DNA of 64,000 nucleotides from positions 1 to 64,000 of the forward strand of contig NZ_CBCSCO010000004.1 in NCBI RefSeq assembly GCF_965138505.1, in the 5' to 3' direction. Source of the DNA: Litorimonas haliclonae. Lineage in GTDB: Bacteria; Pseudomonadota; Alphaproteobacteria; Caulobacterales; Maricaulaceae. Below the pieces are notes generated by a model. That model was not told the origin of the DNA and made no database searches. It saw only the letters and a program-made list of their open reading frames with translations. Position numbers and translations under genes: made by a program. Positions 43,491-52,426 of this stretch are shown in pieces; within the stretch, counting starts at the first letter, position 1, and each line of letters starts with the position of its first letter.

Positions 43491-44900
43491 TTAGCACTTG
43501 TAATACATATCGAATTCAACCGGATGCGGATGTAAGGCGAGACGCTCAACTTCTTCCATTTTTAAGTCGATATAAGCGTCGATTTGGTCGTCATCGAAGA
43601 CATTGCCCGCTTTCAAGAAGTCACGGTCAGCATCAAGGGCTTCCAAGGCTTCGCGAAGAGACCCACAAACTTGAGGAATCTTGGACGCTTCCGCCGGAGA
43701 CAATTCATACAAGTCCTGATCCATTGGATCGCCTGGATGGATTTTGTTTTTAATGCCGTCGAGGCCAGCCATGAGCAACGCTGTATACGTCAAATAAGGG
43801 TTACCGGCCGGATCCGGGAAGCGGGCTTCCAGACGTTTACCTTTCGGAGAGGCTGTCCAAGGAATACGGATAGAGGCCGAGCGATTGCGGCTGGAATATG
43901 CCAGCATCACAGGCGCTTCATAGCCCGGAACCAGGCGCTTATAAGAATTGGTTGAGGCATTAGAGAAAGCGTTGATAGCTTTGGCGTGTTTAATGACGCC
44001 GCCAATGTAGTGAAGGCAGGAATCGGATAAGCCCGCATATTCATCACCGGCAAAGAGTGGTTTTTTGTCCTTCCAGATAGACATATGAACATGCATGCCT
44101 GTGCCGTTATCGGCGTACATTGGTTTTGGCATAAACGTGGCGGTTTTGCCGTAAGCATGAGCCACATTATGCACGAGATACTTATAAAGCTGCATATTGT
44201 CAGCCATGGTCAGTAGAGTATCGAACTGCATTCCGAGTTCGTGTTGAGCTGGCGCCACTTCATGGTGATGCTTTTCTGGGCGAAGGCCAAGCTCTTCCAT
44301 GACGGAAATCATTTCAGAGCGCATATCCTGCGCGGAGTCGACAGGGGGAACCGGGAAGTAACCACCCTTAGGACCAGGACGGTGGCCCATATTGCCGCCT
44401 TGATACTGCGTGCCTGTATTCTCAGGTAGTTCAGCTGAGTCAATTGCGTAGCCTGTAACGTTTTTGTCTGTATTCCAGCGAACATCGTCAAAGACAAAGA
44501 ATTCCGCTTCTGGCCCGAAAAAGACATCGTCGCCCACATTGGCCGCGCGCATGTATTCTTCAGCCGCCTTGGCTGTGCCCCGTGGGTCACGGTTATAGGC
44601 TTCACCTGTGTCAGGTTCCAGAATGTCACAGAAAACGGCGAGTGTATCTTGCTGGTAAAACGGATCCATTTTTGCCGTTGACGCATCCGGTAAGAGAACC
44701 ATGTCGGATTCGTTGATGGACTTCCAGCCGCTAATGGAGGAACCGTCAAACATCGTTCCGTCCGTAAAGAGATCTTCATCAACAAGATCTGTGTGGAAGG
44801 TCACATGCTGCATTTTCCCGCGTGGATCTGTGAATCGCAAGTCGACGAATTTGATATCCTCGTCTTTGATTTTTTTCAGTAATTTTTCTGTATCGGACAT
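43491..44900 (-). CDS. glnA: Glutamine synthetase type I
   Basis: 469 aa, the usual length for GSI-beta. Landmarks: DGSSISGWKSINESDM, the GPEAEFFVFDDVR metal site, NGTGMHVHMSIWKD, the ATP-binding RNRSASIRIPW, and the adenylylation tyrosine in DLYELSPAEA. It condenses glutamate and ammonia with ATP and is expected to be controlled by adenylylation. It follows glnB by 55 bases, so the two are an operon, as in many alphaproteobacteria. Confidence 0.98.
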   Translation of the reverse strand: MSDTEKLLKKIKDEDIKFVDLRFTDPRGKMQHVTFHTDLVDEDLFTDGTMFDGSSISGWKSINESDMVLLPDASTAKMDPFYQQDTLAVFCDILEPDTGEAYNRDPRGTAKAAEEYMRAANVGDDVFFGPEAEFFVFDDVRWNTDKNVTGYAIDSAELPENTGTQYQGGNMGHRPGPKGGYFPVPPVDSAQDMRSEMISVMEELGLRPEKHHHEVAPAQHELGMQFDTLLTMADNMQLYKYLVHNVAHAYGKTATFMPKPMYADNGTGMHVHMSIWKDKKPLFAGDEYAGLSDSCLHYIGGVIKHAKAINAFSNASTNSYKRLVPGYEAPVMLAYSSRNRSASIRIPWTASPKGKRLEARFPDPAGNPYLTYTALLMAGLDGIKNKIHPGDPMDQDLYELSPAEASKIPQVCGSLREALEALDADRDFLKAGNVFDDDQIDAYIDLKMEEVERLALHPHPVEFDMYYKC

Positions 44901-44955
44901 AGTCCTGTATTCCTTTCCCTAAAGGCCTTTAAAATTATTATAGTGTGTGGCTGGT

Positions 44956-45294
44956 TTAAAGTGCCGCGTCGCCGGATTCACCCGTCCGGATACGGATCGC
45001 CTGACTAACGTCTGAGACGAAAATTTTGCCATCACCAATTTTCCCGGTTTTGGCAGCAGTTTGAATAGCTTCAAGCGCGGATTCGACTTGATCGTCTGCG
45101 ACAACCAGCTCGAGTTTCAGCTTGGGAAGGAAGTCCACCACGTATTCGGCTCCGCGGTAAAGTTCAGTATGCCCTTTCTGGCGGCCAAACCCTTTGGCTT
45201 CCACAACGGTCATACCTTGCAGTCCAACGCCTTGTAGGGCCTCTTTGACTTCATCCAGTTTGAAAGGCTTGATGATGGCTTCGATTTTTTTCAT
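44956..45294 (-). CDS. glnB: Nitrogen regulatory protein P-II
   Basis: 112 aa. The T loop contains the uridylylation residue Tyr51 in TELYRGAEYVVDF. The N-terminus MKKIEAIIKPFKLDEVKEAL and the C-terminal GDGKIFVSDVSQAIRIRTGE signature are standard for PII. It senses 2-oxoglutarate and energy state and controls GlnA adenylylation. AGGAGGAACCC precedes the ATG. Being linked to glnA, it is GlnB rather than GlnK. Confidence 0.97.
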   Translation of the reverse strand: MKKIEAIIKPFKLDEVKEALQGVGLQGMTVVEAKGFGRQKGHTELYRGAEYVVDFLPKLKLELVVADDQVESALEAIQTAAKTGKIGDGKIFVSDVSQAIRIRTGESGDAAL

Positions 45295-45617
45295 GGGTTC
45301 CTCCTAAGTACCGCCTCGCAGATCGTCGGGACGGTTGAAAATCAACTCACTTCTGAAATCTGAACGCATCAGAGTCGAGTCACGCTAACGGGCCAGTTTC
45401 ACAGATTTACTGACAATTGAATTATTGCACTTCTATTGGGCGACAACAACTGGTCGCGCCTTATTTTTAATCAACGCCCTCGAAGATAAAAGCAATTATG
45501 GGTAGGATTGAAACACAAACAGCGTTATGAGCCAGAAAATTATTCGATGCGGGGAGGGAGTAGGCCAGTCGGCAAATTCTCTCCGTTGTGTCTATTGGGA
45601 TAGAGCGAGAGAGAAAC
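45295..45617 (+). other. Divergent intergenic region between glnB and the malic enzyme gene
   Basis: 323 bases without a credible gene. It must hold the glnBA promoter on the minus strand and the malic enzyme promoter on the plus strand. I looked for a sigma-54 type GG-N10-GC element on both strands near glnB and found no convincing match, and no clear NtrC dyad. There are AT-rich stretches (for example around 45460-45475) but no site I would annotate. Confidence 0.6.
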
Positions 45618-47909
45618 ATGGCTAAACTCGAACCACGTCCGCCTAAACGGGCTTATATCACTGACCAACAGGCTTTGGATTTTCATTCAAAGCCTATTCC
45701 CGGGAAGCTTTCGCTTCAGCCGACAAAGCCTATGGCGACGCAACGCGACCTGAGTCTGGCCTATTCTCCGGGTGTGGCTGTTCCGGTCGAAGCGATCGCG
45801 GCGGATAAGGACACGGTTTACGATTACACGTCCAAGGGCAATATGGTGGCTGTAATCTCTAATGGGACGGCTATTCTGGGACTCGGAAATTTAGGAGCGA
45901 TGGCGTCCAAACCTGTAATGGAAGGGAAGTCTGTTCTTTTTAAAAGATTTGCGGATATCGATAGTTTCGACATCGAAGTCGAGGAAGAAGACGCCGAGAA
46001 GTTTATCGAATGCGTTCAGCGCTTTGGCAATACATTTGGCGGCATCAATCTGGAAGACATCGGGTCTCCGGAATGCTTCATCATTGAGCAAGAGCTCCGT
46101 GACAAGCTCGATATTCCTGTTTTCCATGATGACCAGCACGGGACAGCGATTATCGCAACTGCTGGCCTGATCAATGCCTGTCATCTGACGGGCCGCAAAT
46201 TCGAAGATTTGAAACTTGTGCTCTCTGGAGCCGGCGCCGCGGGATTGTCTGTTCTGAACCTGGTGAAAGCGCTTGGCGTTAAGGATGAGAACGCGATCGT
46301 CGTCGATAGTCGCGGCGTTATCTATCAGGGCCGCCAGGAATATATGGATCAGTGGAAAGCGCCGCATGCGGTTGAAACTGATAAACGCACACTGGCGGAA
46401 GCTATTGAGGGCGCCGATGTCTTTTTCGGACTTTCTGTCGCCGGGATTGTGTCGAAAGAGATGGTCGCGTCTATGGCGCCAAAACCGATTATTTTTGCGA
46501 TGGCCAACCCTGATCCGGAAATTTCGCCAGAAGATATTAAAGACGTACGTGACGACGCTATTATTGCGACAGGCCGTTCCGATTACCCTAATCAGGTCAA
46601 TAACGTTCTTGGTTTCCCCTATATCTTCCGAGGCGCGCTTGACGTACGAGCACGAAATGTAAACGAAGAAATGAAACTTGCCTGCGCGCGGGCTCTGGCT
46701 GATCTGGCTCGCCAAGACGTGCCCGAAGAGGTCGCAGCGGCATATCACGGCAAACGGCCGTCATACGGTCCGGAATATATTATTCCCGCGCCGTTTGACC
46801 CGCGCCTTATTTCCGAAATCCCGCCTTATGTCGCTCAGGCCGCGATGGACACAGGCGTCGCGCGCAAGCCTATTGAGGATATGGAGGCTTACAAAAAGTC
46901 TCTGGCCCGACGTCAGGATCCGACGGCCGCAATTTTGCAGGGCATTACAGCCACTGTCCAACAAGATCCAAAAACAATCATTTTTGCCGAAGGCGAAGAA
47001 CCTGCTGTAATCCGCGCCGCGCAAGCGTTTCAACAACGCGGTCTTGGCAAAGCGATTCTCATCGGCCGCGAAAAACCGATTTATGATAATATGAAACTGC
47101 TTGGCATTGAAAAGCCAGACAGTCTGATGGTGCTAAACGCCCGTCTTTTTGACCGGAATGCAGAGTTTACGGATTATCTTTACTCCCGTTTGCAGCGCAA
47201 AGGTTTCCTTCGCCGCGATGCCCAGCGCCTCGTCAATAATGACCGAAACGTCTTCTCTGCTTTGATGCTGCATCATGACTTGGCGGACGGCATGGTGACC
47301 GGTGTGACGCGAAGCTATGATATTGCGTTGAACGATGTGCAGCTTGTGCTGAACCATGTCGAACATGAGCGCACCATGGGTGTGAGTGTGGTCGTCAATA
47401 AAAACCGCACTTTATTTATTGCGGATACAAACATTACTGAATTACCCGAAGCCGAAGACCTGGCAGATATCGCCGAAACGACAGCGCATTTTGCGCGACA
47501 ATTTGGATTTGAACCCCGTGTGGCTTTCTTATCTTACTCTACATTCGGCAACCCGATTGGAGAGCGGATGCAAAAAGTTCGCAGGGCCGTAGAAATTCTG
47601 GACGGACGCGATGTCGATTTTGAATATGAGGGGGATATGGCGGCCGATGTGGCGCTCGATCAACTTCATGTTTTGACGTATCCGTTTTCTCGATTGACGG
47701 ATGCTGCCAATGTCTTGGTCATGCCGGCCATTCACTCAGCGTCTATTTCAACAAAGTTATTAGACGCCGTCGGCGGGGCCACTGTTTTGGGGCCTTTCCT
47801 GACCGGATTAGAAAAACCCGTGCAGATTTGTTCGCTGGGGGCCACCGCATCCGAGATTGCCCAAATGGCGACGCTCGCGGCGTTTGCTCCGTCTCACCGA
47901 GATGAGTAA
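45618..47909 (+). CDS. maeB: NADP-type malic enzyme with phosphotransacetylase-like C-terminal domain
   Basis: 763 aa from the ATG at 45618, behind GAGAGA; a GTG ten codons upstream is less likely. Residues 1 to about 430 form the malic enzyme: SLAYSPGVAVPV, the metal site FHDDQHGTAI and the dinucleotide motif SGAGAAGLSVL. The last ~320 residues match phosphate acetyltransferase, as in MaeB-type enzymes, where the domain is regulatory rather than catalytic. It converts malate to pyruvate and CO2. The coenzyme is inferred from family. Confidence 0.95.
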   Translation: MAKLEPRPPKRAYITDQQALDFHSKPIPGKLSLQPTKPMATQRDLSLAYSPGVAVPVEAIAADKDTVYDYTSKGNMVAVISNGTAILGLGNLGAMASKPVMEGKSVLFKRFADIDSFDIEVEEEDAEKFIECVQRFGNTFGGINLEDIGSPECFIIEQELRDKLDIPVFHDDQHGTAIIATAGLINACHLTGRKFEDLKLVLSGAGAAGLSVLNLVKALGVKDENAIVVDSRGVIYQGRQEYMDQWKAPHAVETDKRTLAEAIEGADVFFGLSVAGIVSKEMVASMAPKPIIFAMANPDPEISPEDIKDVRDDAIIATGRSDYPNQVNNVLGFPYIFRGALDVRARNVNEEMKLACARALADLARQDVPEEVAAAYHGKRPSYGPEYIIPAPFDPRLISEIPPYVAQAAMDTGVARKPIEDMEAYKKSLARRQDPTAAILQGITATVQQDPKTIIFAEGEEPAVIRAAQAFQQRGLGKAILIGREKPIYDNMKLLGIEKPDSLMVLNARLFDRNAEFTDYLYSRLQRKGFLRRDAQRLVNNDRNVFSALMLHHDLADGMVTGVTRSYDIALNDVQLVLNHVEHERTMGVSVVVNKNRTLFIADTNITELPEAEDLADIAETTAHFARQFGFEPRVAFLSYSTFGNPIGERMQKVRRAVEILDGRDVDFEYEGDMAADVALDQLHVLTYPFSRLTDAANVLVMPAIHSASISTKLLDAVGGATVLGPFLTGLEKPVQICSLGATASEIAQMATLAAFAPSHRDE

Positions 47910-47912
47910 CGA

Positions 47913-49379
47913 TTGACCGACGATCAGAGATCTGCGCCCAAGGACACGCTTGATGCCCAGCTTTCCGAATCCCTGCCGGACGCTATTACGCCTCCGGTTG
48001 GAACGGGCAAGGGTAGAATCGATCTGACAGAGGGCCCTATTCAGGGGCATATTCTTCGTATGTTGGGGCCATTCGCCTTAGCTGTATTGGCACTACTTTC
48101 AGCCGGTTTGATCGATACCATTTATCTCGGCAATTTGACCGACGACGCCCGCCCCGACTTGGGTGTGATGGCCTTGGCGGCCGTTGGTTTTGCTTATCCG
48201 CTGACCTTTCTGGGGAACAGCGCAAATATCGGTTTAGGCGCAGGCACGATGAGCGCCATTAGCCGGGCTATAGGAAAAGGGGACCATGCAAAAGCCGCCC
48301 GTCACGCCGCGGCGGCTATTCTTTTTGCTCTCTTTGTTATGACGATTCTGGTTTCTTTGATGTGGTTGTTCATCCCGTCCCTTTTACCCATGATGGGGGC
48401 AAAAGGAGAGGTCGGCGTCATGGCCTCTCAATATTTGGCGATTTCTCTTCCAGGCCTCGTGATTGTTTCGGTCGCAATGATCTCCAACAATATTTTAAGG
48501 GCCGGAGGCGAAGCGGCTTTGCCGTCCTCCATCATGATATTAGGGGCGGTTTTGAATATTATAATCGACCCTTTTCTGATTTTCGGCTGGGGGCCATTCC
48601 CCAGGCTCGAAGTCCCCGGAGCCGCTTTGGCGACGGTCATCGGGAATACAGTGGCGGCGTTATTCGGATTCTACATCGTCCAGTTCCGCCGCAAAGCGGT
48701 GTCATTTGTCGAGATGACATTTTCTTCCATTCGTCATGCATGGTGGACCGTCGGAAAGGTTGGGCTCCCAGCGGCTGTGACCAATATAATTGTGCCGATA
48801 GGTACAGCTGTGGCGGTTTCGATTATCGGGAACAGTCTTACCGTTGAAGACGTGGCCGCTTTTACTCTGACCAGCCGCGCGGAACTTCTTTCTGTCGGCC
48901 TGCTATACGCTCTGTCGGCCTGTATCGGCGCCGTGACGGGGCAAAATGGCGGCGCAGGCAAAACGGATAGAGTTCGGGAAGCGTTTAAGGTGAGTTATAA
49001 AATCTGCCTGATTTGGACAAGTATAGCCGCGGCGATTCTCGCTCTGCTTGCCCGTCCGATTGCAGATGTCTTTACCAATGATCCCGTCGTTCTGGATCTG
49101 GCAACAACTTACTTCTGGATCGTACCTATTACGATCTCAGGATATGGCTTTGTTTTTGTTAGTGCAGCCGGGTTTAATGCTTTGGGTCGTCCTTTGTTCG
49201 GGTTGGTTTACACAATTATGCGCTCGCTCCTTCTGTTTGCGCCTTTAATTGGTGTGGGGGTATATTTCGATGGCTTGCGAGGTGCGTTCTTTGGAATTGC
49301 GGCTGCTAATATTATTAGCGGCGGCATCGCGTATTACTGGTCAATGTATAAAGCACCTATGGCGGCAAAAGACGGTTGA
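47913..49379 (+). CDS. MATE-family efflux transporter
   Basis: 488 aa with about twelve membrane spans. After a hydrophilic N-terminal tail of about 45 residues comes LTEGPIQGHILRMLGPFALA, the typical MATE entry into span 1, and in the middle NIGLGAGTMSAISRAIGKGD. No ATG exists before span 1; TTG at 47913, three bases after the maeB stop, is the most likely start and suggests coupling to maeB. These proteins export cationic drugs or metabolites in exchange for Na+ or H+. Substrate unknown. Confidence 0.9.
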   Translation: MTDDQRSAPKDTLDAQLSESLPDAITPPVGTGKGRIDLTEGPIQGHILRMLGPFALAVLALLSAGLIDTIYLGNLTDDARPDLGVMALAAVGFAYPLTFLGNSANIGLGAGTMSAISRAIGKGDHAKAARHAAAAILFALFVMTILVSLMWLFIPSLLPMMGAKGEVGVMASQYLAISLPGLVIVSVAMISNNILRAGGEAALPSSIMILGAVLNIIIDPFLIFGWGPFPRLEVPGAALATVIGNTVAALFGFYIVQFRRKAVSFVEMTFSSIRHAWWTVGKVGLPAAVTNIIVPIGTAVAVSIIGNSLTVEDVAAFTLTSRAELLSVGLLYALSACIGAVTGQNGGAGKTDRVREAFKVSYKICLIWTSIAAAILALLARPIADVFTNDPVVLDLATTYFWIVPITISGYGFVFVSAAGFNALGRPLFGLVYTIMRSLLLFAPLIGVGVYFDGLRGAFFGIAAANIISGGIAYYWSMYKAPMAAKDG

Positions 49380-49443
49380 CGAAGGCGAGACAGGGCGCTA
49401 ATCCGCGCGCCTACTTACCACCTCCTAGAGGTGAGAGCATCGT

Positions 49444-49528
49444 GCGGGTGTGGCGGAATTGGTAGACGCGCCAGATTTAGGTTCTGGTATCGAGAGATGT
49501 GAAGGTTCAAGTCCTTTCACCCGTACCA
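49444..49528 (+). tRNA. tRNA-Leu (TAG)
   Basis: 85 nt with an encoded CCA, a long variable arm and the anticodon TAG in ATTTAGGTT. The acceptor GCGGGTG faces CACCCGT (49518-49524), so the first pair is G1-U72 rather than the usual G1-C72. The discriminator base is A, as required for leucine tRNAs. Confidence 0.95.
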
Positions 49529-49709
49529 TTTTCAATCAAGTCGTTTCAGGATTGGCTCCTATGAGCCTCGCTGCCTATCGCATCATGGCGGATTGGCCTC
49601 TTGCCGGCTCAATTAGGCACATTGAAGGGCCGGCGTTTATTCTCGTAAGTTATGGAATGCTAAAGGCCAGTGAACGAATCTCTGACCATGGTAACGACTC
49701 GCGCCGATA

Positions 49710-50741
49710 TTAGAGCGTGATCATGTTTCCGGTAGCTACCCAAGGCACGAGGACAGCCAGAAGAATACTGATGATCAAGCCGAAGAATAACCGGCCCATG
49801 TCAAGTAAGACGTCTCTGACGGCTTTCTTCATAGGGCGTAGGTTAGCGACAAAACTGATGGCTAACTCGCGACCCGCTATCAGTCCCAAGAAGACCCATG
49901 TTGTCGACATCGGCACGTCGTTCATTTCTTTGAAGTAGTAAAGAATAATAGCGAACATCAAATCGATGACTGTGGCCGCCCGAACATCGGTTGTATTCGT
50001 CTTGGATAGGACGATTTCCTGAATTTTACCGCCGCGCGTTTTGAAAACCCAGCCAAGTAAGACGACCATCACTATGGTTGCGAATACGAGCGTCGGTGTG
50101 TTGAACGTGACCTGGGTGACGCCGTCAATTTCAGTTGTCGTACGCGGAAGGAAGATGAAGATATTGGCAAAATCCTGCGCTAGCCATTGCCACCACAAAA
50201 AGGCGGTTGATGACCACTGTATAAGAGTCCAGTAAAACGGGAGGGGCTGGTCTCGGGTATTATGTATCCAACGCGACCACATCCGAGAAATAACTGTGTA
50301 AATGACGACGCCGGCGCCAAAGGCGACGACATAACCCATACCTGATTTAATAAGCATTTTACCCAGAACGCCTTCGGTTTCCGCCCCGCCTGTTAAAGCA
50401 AAGACCGTTAGAACCAAGAAAGTCGTCGAGACGGGAATGCCATACCGTGTCAGAAATAACAGCACGATGGGGGGGAGGACATGATACCATTGAACGCCGC
50501 CATCAGGGTAAGGGAGTCGATTAAGTCGTCCAAAGGCGATATCCCCGGATTGTGTATAAAAGCCAAATGCCATAACGATCACGAGAACAGCGGCAGCAAA
50601 AATCCACAAAACCCACCAAGGGCGTTTTGAGTTTGAGGATAAGAAAGTCCCCAATGTTTGAATAGCGTCATTCGCGACAACGGAATAAGCCGCAATCAAA
50701 AAGCCAGCAATAGCTAGAATTTCTATGCCTAATACAGACAT
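49710..50741 (-). CDS. PiT-like membrane transporter, divergent; probable phosphate permease
   Basis: 343 aa, about eight to ten membrane spans. Two internal repeats are visible. Half one has VVANDAIQTLGT (21-32) and GIPVSTT (101-107). Half two has LAQDFANIFIFL (187-198) and DVPMSTT (275-281). PiT/PHO4 phosphate permeases show the same order twice, an (A/G)-N-D-x-A-N motif followed by P-[VI]-S-T-T. The overall sequence is otherwise unlike standard PiT, so this is a remote relative at best. GGGAGA precedes the ATG. It is divergent from pstS across 508 bases and has its own candidate Pho box, supporting a phosphate role. Confidence 0.7.
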   Translation of the reverse strand: MSVLGIEILAIAGFLIAAYSVVANDAIQTLGTFLSSNSKRPWWVLWIFAAAVLVIVMAFGFYTQSGDIAFGRLNRLPYPDGGVQWYHVLPPIVLLFLTRYGIPVSTTFLVLTVFALTGGAETEGVLGKMLIKSGMGYVVAFGAGVVIYTVISRMWSRWIHNTRDQPLPFYWTLIQWSSTAFLWWQWLAQDFANIFIFLPRTTTEIDGVTQVTFNTPTLVFATIVMVVLLGWVFKTRGGKIQEIVLSKTNTTDVRAATVIDLMFAIILYYFKEMNDVPMSTTWVFLGLIAGRELAISFVANLRPMKKAVRDVLLDMGRLFFGLIISILLAVLVPWVATGNMITL

Positions 50742-50765
50742 TCAGATCTCCCTAAGTCTCACCTG

Positions 50766-50801
50766 ATTCTAAGGTTGCGACTTCATTATTCTAAGGTCGC
50801 G
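50766..50801. repeat. Two 14-bp direct repeats upstream of the PiT-like gene
   Basis: ATTCTAAGGTTGCG (50766-50779) and ATTCTAAGGTCGCG (50788-50801) differ at one base and have a period of 22 bases, two helical turns. They lie 25 to 60 bases ahead of the PiT-like start codon, a position suited to a regulator binding side by side. Could also be a chance duplication. Confidence 0.5.
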
Positions 50802-50840
50802 CCTTTTTCTTACGAGTTGTTACAGCCGTATTACAAAGAT

Positions 50841-50868
50841 TAAACAGTTTTATGACAAAGTCATAAAA
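50841..50868 (-). promoter_or_regulatory. Candidate Pho box and overlapping palindrome upstream of the PiT-like gene
   Basis: Read on the minus strand, 50858-50841 is TTGTCAT-AAAA-CTGTTTA. It has 6 of 7 bases of the first half-site and 4 of 7 of the second of CTGTCAT-N4-CTGTCAT, with an AT-rich spacer. It lies about 100 bases before the PiT-like start. It overlaps a perfect palindrome TTTTATGAC-AAA-GTCATAAAA (50848-50868). Confidence 0.5.
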
Positions 50869-51062
50869 TGTCAGCCTTGAACACAGACCTTGCCGCTCGC
50901 TATACCTAAGCCCAAGAGGAATGCTAGATAAGGTTATACACAGAGAAGCCGCCCGCTGTTCTCGGGCTTGTAACTGCCCAAATCTGTGGAATCGCAAAAT
51001 CCTGATTTTAGCGGCATATGCTGAGGCTGCAGGCGCTTTAAAATTCCCGTCCAAAGCTGTGG

Positions 51063-51080
51063 CTGTCATCAAAGTGTCAT
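51063..51080 (+). promoter_or_regulatory. Pho box upstream of pstS
   Basis: CTGTCAT-CAAA-GTGTCAT matches the PhoB consensus CTGTCAT-N4-CTGTCAT at 13 of 14 positions. It is 170 bases before the pstS ATG. An AT-rich stretch (TTAAAATATGA) directly follows and could hold the -10. A perfect TATAAT (51159-51164) nearer the gene may be a second promoter. The rest of the 508-base gap (50742-51249) has no credible gene. Confidence 0.82.
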
Positions 51081-51249
51081 TAAAATATGACGAAAGTGAT
51101 ACAAATTTTTGACATTCCGCGTTTGGCGATGTCCGTTGGAGAACGGCTGAATATTCAATATAATTCTTTAGCCAGGTCCCAGGTCTTTTGTGCGTGTGAG
51201 CCGCGGCCTCCGAGCAGAATGCTGCACAAGATGTGAAGAGGTAATAAAG

Positions 51250-52308
51250 ATGACCATGAAAGCAAAAATTCTAGCGCTTACAGCAATCGCGGCTTTAACA
51301 GCCTGTCAGCAGCCGAATTCTCTGCCCAAGCCCGCTGAATCTAGCGAAATACGCGTGGTGGGATCTTCCACTGTCTATCCCTTCTCCACTAAGGTCGCGC
51401 AGGAATTTAAAAATATAACCGGTCATAATGTTGTCGTCGAAGCGACAGGCTCTGGCGGCGGGCACAAACTGTTTTGTAATGGGTCAGGCCCGGGAACGCC
51501 TGACGTCACAAACTCTTCGCGGCGACAAAAAAAGTCTGAATATGAGCTTTGCAAGAAAAACGGTGTCGAAGAAATTGTCGAGGTCAAGATTGGTTACGAC
51601 GGAATTGTTCTCGCAAATGCGCGTAACGCCCCGAATATGGATATGTCGTTGAGAGACATTTATATGGCCTTTGCCAAAAATGTTCCGATATCCGATACAG
51701 ATTGTACTCTGCGTCCAAACCCACATACAAAATGGTCTGAGGTAAATTCAGAGTTACCTGCCATCAAGATCGAAGCTTACGGGCCGCCGCCAACGTCAGG
51801 AACGCGAGATGCGTTCGTTGAAATTGCTATGGAAGGCGGGGCTAAAGAAATCAGCTGTCTCGCCGATTTAGCTGAAACGGATGAAGATGCATTCGAGGTT
51901 GCGGCGCATACTTTGCGGGAAGATGGTTTTTGGATCGACGGCGGCGAAAATGATAATGCCCTCGTTCAGACGCTTGTGAACACCCCGAGCGCTATAGGGG
52001 TTTTCGGCTATTCATTCCTTGATCAAAATATCGACAAAATCAAAGGTGCTCGGATTGAAGGCATCGAGCCGCAATTTGAAAATATTGTCGCGGGAGATTA
52101 TAAAGTCTCAAGGTCACTCTATTTTTATCTGAAAAAGGACAATGTAGAATTTACACCTGGACTAAAAGAGTATGCGTTGGAATTCACATCAGACCAAGCA
52201 GTCGGGGAGGGAGGCTATCTTGCGGAAATCGGCCTCGTGCCTTTGCGAGGCCCAGAGCGGACAGAAATACGTGAGGATGTTAAGCAGCTTAGAGCTTATA
52301 GCCAATAG
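51250..52308 (+). CDS. pstS: Phosphate ABC transporter, substrate-binding protein PstS
   Basis: 352 aa from the ATG at 51250, behind GAAGAGG. The signal ends at a lipobox LTAC (Cys19), so this PstS is an inner- or outer-membrane lipoprotein. The phosphate site is visible as VVGSSTVYPFS and ATGSGGGHKLFCNG, with GPPPTSGTRDAF further on. It binds inorganic phosphate in the periplasm and hands it to PstCA. First gene of the pst operon; under a strong Pho box, so induced at low phosphate by inference. Confidence 0.95.
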   Translation: MTMKAKILALTAIAALTACQQPNSLPKPAESSEIRVVGSSTVYPFSTKVAQEFKNITGHNVVVEATGSGGGHKLFCNGSGPGTPDVTNSSRRQKKSEYELCKKNGVEEIVEVKIGYDGIVLANARNAPNMDMSLRDIYMAFAKNVPISDTDCTLRPNPHTKWSEVNSELPAIKIEAYGPPPTSGTRDAFVEIAMEGGAKEISCLADLAETDEDAFEVAAHTLREDGFWIDGGENDNALVQTLVNTPSAIGVFGYSFLDQNIDKIKGARIEGIEPQFENIVAGDYKVSRSLYFYLKKDNVEFTPGLKEYALEFTSDQAVGEGGYLAEIGLVPLRGPERTEIREDVKQLRAYSQ

Positions 52309-52349
52309 GCTCTGATAGAATCGTTGTTACCCTGTGATTGAGTGACGGA

Positions 52350-52367
52350 ATGTCACAAAACTATTGC
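52350..52367 (+). promoter_or_regulatory. Weak second Pho-box-like site between pstS and pstC
   Basis: ATGTCAC-AAAA-CTATTGC lies in the 118-base gap between pstS and pstC. The first half-site agrees at 5 of 7 positions and the spacer is AAAA, but the second half is poor. It could allow extra expression of pstCAB but may be chance. Confidence 0.25.
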
Positions 52368-52426
52368 ACAATCGTCTTATGCGGGCGCCGAACGTTAAAT
52401 AAACCTTTAGATAAGAGGAAACCCCA

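Noticed and set aside
45295..45617. Sigma-54 or NtrC control of glnBA
   Set aside because: Expected from other bacteria, but no GG-N10-GC element or NtrC dyad could be found.
45891..46748. 285-codon open frame opposite the malic enzyme gene
   Set aside because: The plus-strand gene is unmistakable across this range; the minus frame has no recognisable domain.
49450..49713. 87-codon frame over tRNA-Leu
   Set aside because: Its N-terminus is the tRNA gene read as protein (MAELVDAPDLGSGIERCE); no support downstream.
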